64,000 nucleotides of DNA from Agrypnia vestita (lineage: Eukaryota; Arthropoda; Insecta; Trichoptera; Phryganeidae), in contig JADDOH010004000.1 of the NCBI GenBank assembly GCA_016648135.1, positions 1-64,000 of the forward strand, read 5' to 3'. Positions 1 to 10,591 of this stretch are shown here, piece after piece. A program made the position numbers and the translations under genes. Below the pieces are notes generated by a model. That model made no database searches, was not told the DNA's origin, and saw only the letters and a list, made by a program, of their open reading frames with translations. Every line of letters begins with the position of its first letter. Position 1 is the stretch's first letter.

Positions 1-1108
1 CACATAATAATTTTGATTTATGCAGAGATTTTTTTTATACACAGCTTATTTGAAAATGATCCGTTTAGCCTCGGTCTACCCTAGGTACTTCGTGGGTCCA
101 CCTATGTATAAATATCGGAAATGCATTTTATATTAAACCCACATATATTTACGGAAATTTGTGTAATTATGAAAGAGTTATTGTTATTAAGAACGTAAAC
201 GTATTTAGAATGATATACCCGTACATATTTCTGAACAAGTATTTTAATTGCCAAATTAAAACCATATCTAATCAAACTTGGATGATTTACCGATTTCTCC
301 GAAATTTCAAGAGGTGTATCTACAAATATTTGAATATCTATTCAAAATGTCATGGGACATTTGAAAAATTGGTGATCTAATGTATACATATCGGTAGGTA
401 ATATTTATATATAAATAATTCACTGCATTGTATTGCTACTACATAATGAAGGAGCAAGGGGTCCATTGTGACTCGGTACTCTGATTGCTATTAGATAAAA
501 GTAAAAAAGTAAGCATTGTTTTATGAAAAACTATCAAATTTCGAGAAGATTGATCAAATGACGATGTAGTATTTTGTAAAAAGTGGTTTGAATAAAGCCA
601 TAGTGTGGATTAATGATCGAAAAAATTGAAAATCGTGCTGTGATTTTTAAAAAGGTCAATGCCAACGGAAATTATTATTGAGACTAAGAATTTGTTGGGT
701 GTTTTATTTCAAGAATGCTCTTGTGTTGTCTTTTTTCAAAAACTTTATCAAAGTGAGATGTTTCATTCTATCTACATTAAATACACGCTGAGATAATTTT
801 ATTTATTATAAACATCTTTTCACAAAAAAGCTACTAAATTTATCAATTAATTTGGCAGCATTTCGTTAGACAGATGTAGGACTTTCAATCTCGGAGATTT
901 TTCCGGAGCCATGATTACGATGCTGGCTATTTTCAATCCTGGGATTTCGGTAATTAATTCAAATATAAAAGTAACTGCACAAAAGTAAAAAATGAAAGTA
1001 GAAAAAATATCCAATGCAATTAATTCTCACTCAACATTTTGAAACTTAATCTTTCTAAGTTTCTAAGGGGATTTAAGAGTCTAAGTTTTCATAATTTAGT
1101 AATGATCT
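1..1108. other. AT-rich stretch, no gene seen
   Basis: No convincing reading frame, RNA gene or paired terminal repeat is visible. The longest open frame is short, AT-rich and matches nothing I know. Confidence 0.5.
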
Positions 1109-1600
1109 TGTAGGGGTTACCCTATACACAGCCACGGGCCCCGACAGCCCCTCAGGGCGTGCCGCAGATTCGTCAGCCGTCCATCCAGCAACACTAAAAT
1201 GGCAAGGTCGGTGCCCCAGTAGGTACCACCGGTCTCAGGCACGGGTGATACAGCGGGCGTGACTAGTACTCCATGCACCACGCGCCTCTGGACAAGCAGG
1301 AATCCTTCGTTCAGAAATAATATAAAAAGCAGCCTATCTCCTATGTGGGCATGTCAGTCCGTTACCCATCTCCGGCGGCGGTCGTAGGCTATGGCCCTTA
1401 GAGTATCTATCATTGCTTTGTAAGCATACTCATGTATATTTTGTCTTTATTCTATTTAAATAATAAATCATCAAATAATCTACGCCTTTGGAGCTTTTAC
1501 GTCGCACGACGGTGGTGACCCAAAAAAGCAACTGCTCCAATCCATCTCCAAAACCCCAAATTGGCGACCCCGACGAAAAAACACGCACTTTCAACGCAAC
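1109..1600 (+). mobile_element. LTR-retrotransposon terminal repeat and leader (candidate)
   Basis: The block is GC-richer than its surroundings and opens with TGTAGGGGTTACC, a TG start as in LTRs. It contains a TATA-like TATAAAAAG near 1323 followed about 30 bp later by TCAGTCC (near 1351), which fits the arthropod initiator TCAGT. An AATAAA lies near 1463, and TTGGCGACCCCGACG near 1560 resembles the primer-binding region of insect gypsy-type elements. This order (promoter, initiator, poly(A) signal, primer-binding site) is what one LTR plus leader would show. No gag or pol frame follows and no second LTR is visible, so it would be a truncated relic. The exact 3' end of the LTR is not clear. 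Confidence 0.4.
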
Positions 1601-1720
1601 TTCAACCTCGGCGTGTGGGTCGTTCACCAGCAGTCTAGACATCGCCCCAAAATCTTACTTAAGTCGCTATTTTCCCACATACCTACTGACAAACCGGGGG
1701 TGGTAGAGATTTTAACATTT

Positions 1721-2476
1721 GAAGACCCCATGGCAAGAAGTTGTTAACAAATATTCAAGTCATTCGAGATAATTAGACATTTGCATTTCGCCTTTGAAAA
1801 ATATGTTTTATTGCTAATTCAATAGTAATTTTTATTGATTTATGTCACTAAAATATCAAAAAAGTATTTACAAAGTAAAAACAACGCATTTATGCAATAA
1901 AAAATAAAAATATAATAATTTTCCCTAAAAAAATGTAGTAAACAACCATTTTTTTGCCTTTTTTTAATAGAATAACACCTTTTTGAAATTGGTAAAACAC
2001 GAACATCAAACAACCCTTCAAATGCTATCCGTTTTTACCAATTATCCAAAATTACAAAATTCCTGGCATGTTAATTAATAATAAAAAACATGGTATGATT
2101 AAAATTATTGAAAAATAATATATAAGTACATATTATAATAGTCTTCAAATAAAAACAAATATATGACAGTACTGCCAGAGTAAAATTTATATTAAACATA
2201 AATATTCCAATCAAATTAAAAGGCGTGTTAATTTGAGAATGATGGCATGAAAATGTTAATATTGAAGATAACATGTTCTTCCCTTTAGTAACTGATTTGA
2301 TTTTTATGAAAAAGTGTAGTTAACATGTTCATCCCTATAATTTGAACATGGTCTAATTATTTTTAAGTTCTGAACTTATTTCCAATGGAAAGAGCGTACA
2401 TTATTTAGTTTAGATGGCTTATTAACTCATTTTTGACAAAAATGTTAGTTAACAACTTCTTGCCATGGGGTCTTCG
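1721..2476. mobile_element. Inverted-repeat element (MITE-like), 756 bp
   Basis: GAAGACCCCATGGCAAGAAG (continuing TTGTTAAC) at 1721-1748 is repeated exactly in reverse complement at 2449-2476, a 28-bp perfect terminal inverted repeat. The interior is AT-rich with no coding frame. No target-site duplication is evident at the edges, so the superfamily is unknown. Confidence 0.7.
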
Positions 2477-2780
2477 TTTAGCTTCAAAGAAAAATCGATA
2501 AATAATATTAAGTATTATCCTTTCTACCCGATATGATGCCGACGAAAAAAAGATAATACGTTGGTTGAAACAAGGTGGTGAAACCACAGTTGAAGAAATG
2601 CCAAAAAAAGAAAATGTGAAACAAAAATTAAAAATCATAATACTTACAAAAAGCATTAATCACGGTAGTAGAGCAAGCTCAGTACCGGGATCACGGTACC
2701 TAGAAAAGTCCGGGAGTCCCGGGACCCGGGGAATGAAAGCACTAGACAGATATAGCAATAAAACGCAATTAAATATCTAA

Positions 2781-3757
2781 ATATAATAATTTCGTTGTCT
2801 GTCTGTGTAAGTCCGGAACTTCCTGGAATTTACGTCTAAAAAGGAGAGATTCCTCTCTCCAGTCGTGTAACCTCGAACGCTCGGACGGCAGCGCGGCGAA
2901 TAAACGACATAGCCACCATCGTTTCTCCGTAGCCCGTCAAAAATATACTATATACATTACACATTGTAAAAGCAGGGTTAGCTAAGACGCGAACCATAAA
3001 TTTACGCCTTCTCCGTGATTTTTCACGGGTAGGTAGTACCTATTACTGATATCTATCTATACATTAGTCCCTATATTATACATTAGTAGTATTCAACAAT
3101 ATTTATACAATAGTCGCATTTTTTCGAACGACTCACGCAGTAGCTACTAATGATTCTGTAAACTTTATTGATCTTCCAGTTATCAAGTCTGGAGACATAT
3201 AGGGCCCTCGTGCGCTCTAAATCGTGATAAATAAGAATTTCTACGCAAAAAATAAAATCATAATATATTCATTAATATTGAAATGTGTAAACGTATTTTA
3301 GGTACGTAACAAATGTCGTACTAATGCAGGATCCCTGGCCGTTATCATAGACAAACTGTATAATAAATATCACCGGGAATTTATAGTATATTTTTGGCGG
3401 TCCGCGTAGGGACAGCGGTAGCAACATCGCTATCGTTGCCACCTTCGGGTTTGCTGGCCCGGGGTTCAAACCCCATCTCCGGCCGTTTAATTTCGATTTT
3501 CTAGCCGTGAATTCGAACGCAATTACGGTTGTTACACGAAGTTACAGGAAAACTAATTTATTATGTTTGATTAGCTCTAACCCGTCAAAAATGACGGTAA
3601 TTTTACATGTCGGTTCCTAAAGAATAAATATTTATTTATTTATATAAAAAAGAAAAAAAATACTGTAAAGAGGAAAAAAGAAATGAAAGAAAATAATAAA
3701 ATACTAAAACGAAGTTACGACGGAGGGACGGACGGACACAGCGAAATTATTATAATT
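2781..3757. mobile_element. TIR-like element with internal tRNA-like segment, copy 1
   Basis: The left end (ATAATTTCGTTGTCTGTCTG) and the reverse complement of the right end (ATAATTTCGCTGTGTCCGTC) form an imperfect inverted repeat. Further copies at about 31611-32124 and 38995-39630 share the same ends and inner landmarks, such as TTTTCACGGG and GACGGTA..ACATGTCGGTTCCTAAAGAAT. No protein-coding frame is visible. A tRNA-like promoter segment lies inside at about 3395-3482. This could be a composite SINE or a non-autonomous DNA element. Confidence 0.55.
3395..3482 (+). repeat. tRNA-like segment inside the 2.8 kb element
   Basis: AGCGGTAGCAACATCGC resembles a tRNA D-arm/A-box region, and GGGGTTCAAACCCC further on is a good B box and T-loop. 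The acceptor stem does not close and there is no clean anticodon arm, so this is a tRNA-derived relic (SINE head or Pol III promoter), not a functional tRNA. Confidence 0.45.
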
Positions 3758-4394
3758 GGTATAAGGCGGAATATGTAACGCGGGAATGTTGTTACATAAA
3801 TAAATAAGAATATGTCTGATATGAATGTAATACGTAGCAAGTAAAATGTAGCAAGCTAAAGATTGCTAGATGTTAATTTTTGATCGTCGGAATAATAATT
3901 GCAGTAAGAATATTATCAAATAAAGATATTTTAATTAATTTTTTTAAAGTAATTTTCTAATAGTTTTTAATAGATTACTAAATCGTATAAATTTACAGGG
4001 CCACTAGTTGAATGGGTGGGTAGGTAAAACTAAAAGAGAAATCCCGAAGAGAGTCATCGGTATGTAGGTATTTTGTGTGTTTTAATCGGTATTGCAATGT
4101 TATAACGCCACAATTTATGAGAACACAAACACGACGAAAACGTGCCATGCGTACAATTATCACCTACGCATCATGTTCTCGAATAAGGAACCCATGACTA
4201 ATATTCAAACAAAAAGTATTTTCCTATCCTCTCTATGATTCCTAAAAATGTATATGCCCTACGAGTGACACGAACACCACTTTAATACAGGGTAATAATT
4301 ATATTAAGCTGGATCGTAACCCTGCGTAGTGCGTACTACACCCATATTATACAAATATAATAAAAAATTAAGTATGAATATTATTTTAAAGATA

Positions 4395-4442
4395 AGGGAA
4401 CTATTATTAACATAAAAATATGTTTATGTTAATAGTTCCCTT
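4395..4442. repeat. Hairpin around AAGGGAACTATTA
   Basis: AAGGGAACTATTA..ACATAAA is followed after a short loop by TTTATGTTAATAGTTCCCTT, giving a stem of about 20 bp with a small bulge. Its function is unknown. Confidence 0.55.
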
Positions 4443-4507
4443 GTAGTGTAGTGTAGATGTAGTGTAGATGTAGATACAAATGCTAGGGACTAGCATTTGT
4501 TCTACAC

Positions 4508-5026
4508 TAGTGATGGGTCCACTCTGTACTCACTACTACAAGTACTACATTACATTGAAGTGTACACTACAACACCAGTGAACACTACAAAGTACACACA
4601 CTTCAAAGTTATCGAAAGTACGAGTAGGTACATACTTCAAATAGTAGGTACTTACCTACATTTTTTATGTGAAATTTTTGGAAATCGAAACTACTCCCCC
4701 CCGTGGTTTTGAAATTTTTCTAGTAGTACGCTTTTCAAGAAGTACTTCTTGCAGGTCATTACAATTTTGTAGTACTACAATTAATTCACTTCATTAGTAC
4801 TACAATTTTGTAGTACTGCAATAGTTCACTTCATTAATACTACAATTTTGTAGTACTACAATTACTTCACTTCATTAGTACTACAATTTCGTAGTACTAC
4901 AATTAGTTCACTTCATGTAGTTTTTACTACAAATAAATATGGTGTAGGTACACTTTGTAGTCTTAAAACTGATGAACGTGTGTGTGTTGTAGTCTTCATT
5001 TTGAAATGTAGTTTTTTCCTTCGCTA
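4508..5026 (+). mobile_element. hAT-type MITE, copy 1
   Basis: The element starts TAGTGATGGG and ends CCTTCGCTA; reverse-complementing the end gives TAGCGAAGG, a match to the start as an imperfect TIR. It is flanked by TTCTACAC (4500-4507) and TTCTACAT (5027-5034), an 8-bp target duplication with one mismatch. A second copy in the opposite orientation (24157-24620) has a perfect 8-bp duplication, which confirms the ends. The interior is non-coding and rich in TAGTACTACA-type short palindromes. The 8-bp duplication and TAGNGANGGG ends point to the hAT superfamily. Confidence 0.85.
4757..4917 (+). repeat. Tandem repeat, about 41-bp unit, roughly four copies
   Basis: Units read approximately TAGTACTACAATTTTGTAGT, then ACTACAATTA, then a TTCACTTCAT end, with 40-41 bp spacing from about 4757 to 4917. 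The array lies inside the hAT-type MITE. The other copy of that MITE has fewer units, so it has expanded or contracted between copies. Confidence 0.8.
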
Positions 5027-5034
5027 TTCTACAT

Positions 5035-6100
5035 CTTTGCCGACACCCTTAAAATGTAACATTTTAGGCGTAACTGACAGGCAAACAGGTGATTTTTACA
5101 TTCCCTAGTACTAGGTATGTCAATATACAGTATACCGTATACGCTACCAAGTACTAGGTATGTCAAAATATAATTGATTGGAAATCGCTTACCATGGAAC
5201 CATGTGGTTAGAGATTTTTATTATTTTTATTATATGTGTTTAGGTACGTAATATTTTACACATATTATGATACACATTATTTAATTTTGATGGATTTTTT
5301 TCAAATGTTTTCACCGTCTTTCACGTTCAGAGATAATTTTTCATATCTATCCCTCCGTCAGAAATAATTTTCGGTGGACAAATGATTAGTGACTAGAAAA
5401 AAAATTGTGAACAATAAAAAAATCAACAGTTCAAATGGACGATTGAAAGTGAACAGTTAACTTGACTGAACGATACCACGATGAACGATAGTTCAGTCAT
5501 CTGAACGAAACTTTCCATCGCCAGTTGAGGGAGGGAAAGCTATAAGACGTGCACGTAGATAGATAATCGATTGGCGTTTTGGTGATGGTTTGATAGTTTT
5601 TTTAGTGCAGTAAAATTAATTAAAAATAAATTAATTTTGGTTTCTTATCATTGTGTGATTTATATGAACGGTGAATGAAGAAATTTCGTACACAAAAAGT
5701 TCTACTTCTTGTTCCTCGTCGTGTTCTTGTTACATGTCGTTTTCTCGAAGAATCCAGTGGACTATTCCAGATTCTTCTAGTAATTTCGTATTTATTTATA
5801 AAAGGTGAAGACTGCTGTAAAATTATCGATTTCATGCGATTCTTTCTGATTCAACCATCTCGTGACAAAATAAATATACATTTTCGGATTATATTCACAA
5901 TTGTATTTATGTGCTATTTCCATTTAATTTTTTGATCTATGGTAACTCCCAAGTACTAAGTGTATTTTGTCATATTTAATTTGTCGTTTGTTTGTTACAG
6001 TATACAGAGGAACAGTTTTCTATTTGGCATTTAGGACAACATTTTTTTATTTATCTATTGTATTCAATTTAACATCAGCCAGGTAAATTGTACGCTTACC
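5035..6100. other. No gene seen
   Basis: AT-rich sequence. Short open frames on both strands around 5620-5935 overlap and show no recognisable motif. Confidence 0.4.
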
Positions 6101-6721
6101 TACGTTTCCACAAACTGTTACGATCCAATTGTGAGCCAAGCTCCAGCTCGCTTTCAATGCCTGGTGCAACATCTGCTGGACCACTGCGAATTCCGCGGCG
6201 ACCGCGTCAAAATAGATGCGCAACAGATGAAGATGCACCCGCAGTTGTGTTATGAACACGAACATTTTGTTTCGAACGAAGACAAACTCGTACCAGATGG
6301 CCATAAGCGTTCGAACTGACCTCCCGTTCCCGCGCTCCAGAAGTGAACCGGTGACGTTCGCATGAAACATAAACGTCAAATTATTTCTGGAACGCCTATT
6401 TTAAATTTGATTTATAAACATGCGTGCGTAGGCAGTGCATTGATATGCTGTTTATTGAAATATACGGTACCTACTTACAAGCAGACGTTTTTAATGATCG
6501 CCATTCGCTAAACGTTCGTTCGTTCAAATTTGTGTCATCATAATAGGCTGTATTTTTAAATCCTTTATATCAACTTCTTGTAAGTGAAAATTAACACGCT
6601 TCCTGCCATCATGACTTTCGTCAACAGAGATATAATTTTCCACACCGACTTGATGTCGATGACAATGTATTCTTACTTGGATTTGGGGCCACACGAACAC
6701 ACTCGTATATAAAAGATTCAA
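6047..6721. other. Coding-like, GC-richer patch, not recognised
   Basis: Two neighbouring stretches (about 6119-6379 and 6524-6721) are less AT-rich than the flanks and stay open for 110 and 65 codons on the minus strand; the first is also open for about 62 codons on the plus strand. No known domain, signal peptide or repeat is evident. Amino-acid composition looks more protein-like than in the surrounding frames, but I cannot choose the coding strand. It may be an exon relic or part of a mobile element. Confidence 0.2.
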
Positions 6722-7044
6722 ATTGAAACCTCGAATATAATAATTAACAGAAATGTAAATTGATTACGCTTTTTATCGATTTTTGCGTGGTACGAGCAAT
6801 AATAATTTTGCATTGGTTTATATGTTACTGATTAGATTATTTCACATTCCAATATACAGTAACAGCTTGCCGAGGCTTATGCCTGTTGGAAGAGCTATCG
6901 CTATGCTGAACAATATCACATTGGATATTGGTCTGTTCTATTCTCTAAAGAGGTTCTCCGAAGCAGGATCCTCCTACAGCTTTGATAAAAATTATTTTAT
7001 ACTCGCTGTAACCGGACAAAAATGACGTACTTTAAAATATTGGA

Positions 7045-7345
7045 TGGGTCCTAAAGAATAAATATGCAAAATTTGGGTAAGATCTGTCAAACGGTGTAGA
7101 TTTGTATACAAAATATATCGTGTGGCGAGGGTGCGGTAAAGGGGGAGGGGGGAAATTCATCTATGTTACCCGCTGGGTCCTAAAGAATAAGTTTGCAAAA
7201 TTTGGGTCAGATCTTTCAAACAGTACAGAATCGTAAGGAAAATATATCAGGGGAGGGGGTGAGGTAAAGAGGGAGAAGAAATGCGGCCTATGTTTTCCGC
7301 CGGATCCTAAAAAATAACAAATATGTGAAGTAACGGATAGGCAGA
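7045..7345 (+). repeat. GGGTCCTAAAGAATAA dispersed and tandem repeat, copy 1
   Basis: Units of roughly 130 bp begin GGGTCCTAAAGAATAA near 7045, 7175 and 7303 (the last diverged) and continue with GCAAAATTTGGGT, AGATCTGTCAAACGGT and a purine-rich GAGGG/GGTAAAG block. The stretch ends in AGGCAGACAACGAAATTA, like the ends of the 2.8-kb element. The same units recur at 16921-17345 and 49660-50060. Confidence 0.7.
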
Positions 7346-7384
7346 CAACGAAATTAGTATATTTTGATTGAAGATGTTAGACAT

Positions 7385-7692
7385 CGCAGGTAAAATTCTA
7401 TTATTCGCCCATATACAACGGCGTCGTCAGTTTACAAAGATGAATACGTTTTAATAAATTCCTTATGCCGAATGTAAAGTGTCGTCATTTTCTAATATAC
7501 TTTAAGATATAAGCAAGTTTACAAATTGCCGCGGCATTTTGTTCGAATTATCAGTACGTACATTTACTCAGCTAACCTAACCTGATACAATTGGGTTATC
7601 AACAATTTGCCTTCGGCAATTTGTATAGCTGATTGCGTTTATAAACTGACGACACCGTTTGTGTAGGGCGAAAAATAAAATTTGCCTGCGAC
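7385..7692. mobile_element. MITE-like inverted-repeat element, about 308 bp
   Basis: TCGCAGGTAAAATTCTATTA at the left and the reverse complement of the right end (TCGCAGGCAAATTTTATTTT) match imperfectly. The pairing continues through TTCGCCC and GTCGTCAGTTTA, giving an arm of about 55 bp. The interior is non-coding. No clear target duplication was found. Confidence 0.65.
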
Positions 7693-7914
7693 AGATGTAT
7701 TAATTGAATGTTTTGACATGTACCAATTAAATAAAAGATTGTAATGTTTATGTTACATACCAAATAAATTGAATAAAAAATTGAATTGAATAATACGTGT
7801 AAAAATGTCAATTCAAGGTCACGTCGTCAACATCACAGGGTTATGTCATCAAAAATAAGAATTATGGCTGCAGAAACCAATTTGATAAAGCTTTGTTAAT
7901 ACGACAAATCTAAA

Positions 7915-8250
7915 GCGGCCGTAAAGTACCTACGTAGTAGGTACGCACGCCCACGGCGCTACGCGCACTTAACTGTCGTGAGAACGTCTACGGGAGAGAG
8001 CTCGCTACTTTATTTTATGTAAGCGAATATGTTACTGTAATAAATTTTATTCCTTTTAATAAAACGCCGCAATAAGCACGAAAGCCCCGTGAGGCTGCGT
8101 TACTACGAAAACGGCTATTCCTTTCGCTAACTACATCTCGCGGATTAGCCGAGCACTAAAATTGTCTGGGGTACCAAAAAATTGCCAAATTTTCGCCGAC
8201 GGAAATTGGAATCGTGCTACTCGTTTTGTTTTTAAAGTAAAAAAATTAAT
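7915..8250 (+). other. GC-richer, LTR-like block (uncertain)
   Basis: The block includes AGAACGTCTACGGGAGAGAG, then AT-rich sequence with AATAAATTTTATTCC and AATAAAACGCC poly(A)-like signals, then a GC-rich tail. The composition pattern resembles a retrotransposon LTR but no defined ends or primer site could be placed. Confidence 0.2.
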
Positions 8251-9060
8251 TCAATGGGTGCAATAAACGCGGGTTATTCCGCAAGTCAAATACCATATTA
8301 TGTTTGCAGTAGAATAACAAATATTGCGTGTTTATTTTCATATGAAAACCTGGTTGGGATAAATATTATTGCTGTAGGTTATCCTCCTAGTCCAGTCGAC
8401 GTGATAGGTTCCTGGATCGATTCTCGAGGACTTTATCAAGCCTGCGTGTTTTTGTAATTGTTTTGTAATAGTAATTGTGTTACAAAGCACCTTTCCTACA
8501 GGTCTAACGACTCCAAAATCAGTGGCAGAACTCGGAAAGTGGTTGATATCAAACGATATAAGTTACCTATGTAGGTATTAATTAATGTGATGTGTATCAT
8601 TACTGTAATGATCATAAATTATTAGTTTGATTTATTTAGATTTGCTTATTTATGTATTATACATTTATATAAATGTACTTAAAACTGTTTTTTTTTTCTT
8701 ATGGTTATAAATAGGTACCTACGATGAATAAAATGTAGTAACATTGTGAAAGTAAACCTGCAGACAAACGTCTTTTAAGACATTTTCATTGTTTCAGAGG
8801 TAAGTTTGTAGAACTCCATAATCACACATATGGAAATAAAAACAATGTTTTTTTAGTTCTCCCTTTTTAATTTTTCGCCTTATGAGGGCATTATCAATCT
8901 AAATATTTTACATTCAACAACTCGTATATATATTAAAAGTAAGTAGGTATTGGAAAGAAATGCTGTATAATTTTAAGAATTGATTAAGGTTTTTGGATAT
9001 TCTGTATGATTCTAAAAAACAGAATTGTTTTTTAAGAATATTCTGAGAAAAAAACGGCTC
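8250..9060. other. No gene seen
   Basis: AT-rich sequence with one 67-codon open frame at 8254-8457 that shows no recognisable motif. Confidence 0.4.
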
Positions 9061-9229
9061 TGATACAAATGTAATTCAAGGAATTCTCCAGGAACGGTCA
9101 AAAAAAGCCACAGCAAAATTAATGTATCCTAATCCTTTAGAAAAATCTAACAGTCAATTCAGTTGTATAGAATTTCTTGGTGTTATTTCTCTAAAAATAA
9201 AAATATTTCTCAAAAAGTAAAAAAAAAAA

Positions 9230-9530
9230 AATAGAAACCCTCCAGAAATTCCAATTGGAATCTTTTCCATTTGGAATTGGAAGGTTTATTTAATTTTATT
9301 TGACTTGTATTCAAGGGAATGAATTTTTCTTATTTCATATAAATTATGATAGTCCAATGTTTTAAAAAATAAGTCAGATATATTAAAAAAAAAATCGAAT
9401 TTTGATGTCGCATATCGCCATAACTTTTTGGTCATAGTTGCTTGAACGTTTTCAACTCATAATCAAAGCAGGAATCTACCTGTAAAGTATTGTGGACAAG
9501 CTCTGTTTCATCCTGAATTTTTATATAACA
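9230..9530 (+). mobile_element. Foldback family TACAGGG, partial copy (right arm)
   Basis: It shares the family landmarks: GCATATCGCCATAACT, TTGCTTGAACGTTTTC, ACTCATAATCAAAGCAGG and the terminal stretch TGTAAAGTATTGTGGAC. Only the right half is recognisable; the left arm is lost or diverged. See the complete copies at 30642-31472 and 37677-38136. Confidence 0.6.
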
Positions 9531-10029
9531 AACCCAAAACAACCACTTACATTCTCTACCACTACCACTAAATTACAGTTTTTTGTTTGTGAGTTGTCTC
9601 AGTTGCGTTTTATTAAATTTAATTGAAATTTATACAAGTATATTTGTACGTATGTTGAGGAATTGTGTTTTTTTTTTAATATTCAGATTTGATAATTGTT
9701 GGAATTCAGAGTTTCAATACAAAGCAATTTAAAAGGTAAATCTTTGTTTCTGTAAATGTGTACTGCTGAATCACCGAGCAAGAAACTATTCAGTTCAGTA
9801 GATTCGATACAATTTATAGCATTTTTATTACTCGTTCGCTGACTTTATCCTGCCTTAACCCGCCTTTCTCCTTACACGAAGTCTCTTATTTGGATTTATT
9901 TTCCATTAGTTCTGAAATATTACGAGAAATTTTCACTCTTAAATAAGACTCCTCGGTATGTTCCATTAAACCTAAAGAAGATATATAGTTTTAACGATAA
10001 CGTTTTACAAAAATTAATCTTAAAATAAA

Positions 10030-10210
10030 TAAATTATGATAAATTATAGGTGTCTCACAGAAACGAAACTATTTATATGGGAAGCGTGTAGGGAAGTATT
10101 TACAGGGTCACCACAGGGCTTATGAACTGTATGAGTTGGCTTAAGTAATTAAGAGTGTCCGCACATTATCAAAATTTTGGAAAGCTGTATATATTTGATA
10201 AAGAATAAAG
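10030..10210 (+). repeat. Dispersed hairpin-family fragment (GTCTC..GAAGCTAT family)
   Basis: AATTATAGGTGTCTCACAGA, AACTATTTATATGGGAAG, CAGGGCTTATGAACTG and GAGTTGGCTTAAGTAA match the arms of the hairpin element at 38301-38630 and fragments at 12030-12370, 36230-36442 and 40130-40260. Confidence 0.55.
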
Positions 10211-10309
10211 TCATCTATGATCGTTCCCATGACATAGTACACATATATTTCGCTGATAATGATATCTCTTAATTTTTATTTTATTTTAATATCTTTGCAT
10301 TAAAGAGAA

Positions 10310-10530
10310 CAATTTTTTAATATCCTTTATAAGTAACTTTAATAACAGCCCAACGTTTTATAGAAAATAATTCAGAAATATTGAAAAAAAATGCAAAATT
10401 TGATGTCGCTTATCTCCGTAACTGTCGGCATTTCGCCCAAAGTATAAAGAATATTTTCTATTCAAAATTGCGTGAAGAAGACTTTCCAGAAGTTTTTGCT
10501 ACTAGCTATGAGACACCCTGTATTACACGT
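10310..10530 (+). mobile_element. Foldback family TACAGGG, right-arm fragment
   Basis: It contains ACGTTTTATAGAAAATAA, GATGTCGCTTATCTCCGTAA and ends in GACACCCTGTATTAC, the CACCCTGTA-type terminus of this family. The sub-family resembles the copy at 23122-23824. Confidence 0.55.
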
Positions 10531-10591
10531 AAATTTACGCTTTGAATAAATATTATCATAATTGATATTAATTTATTTTTGGAAATGTGTA

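Noticed and set aside
4476..4511. Helitron-like 3' end: hairpin ACAAATGCTA/TAGCATTTGT followed by CTAG and T
   Set aside because: The TAG of CTAG is the first base triplet of the hAT-type MITE, whose border is fixed by an 8-bp duplication in both copies. The hairpin upstream is real but the Helitron end would be a coincidence.
4757..4917. CRISPR-like array
   Set aside because: The 41-bp units are directly adjacent with no unique spacers, and the sequence is eukaryotic; it is a tandem repeat in a MITE.
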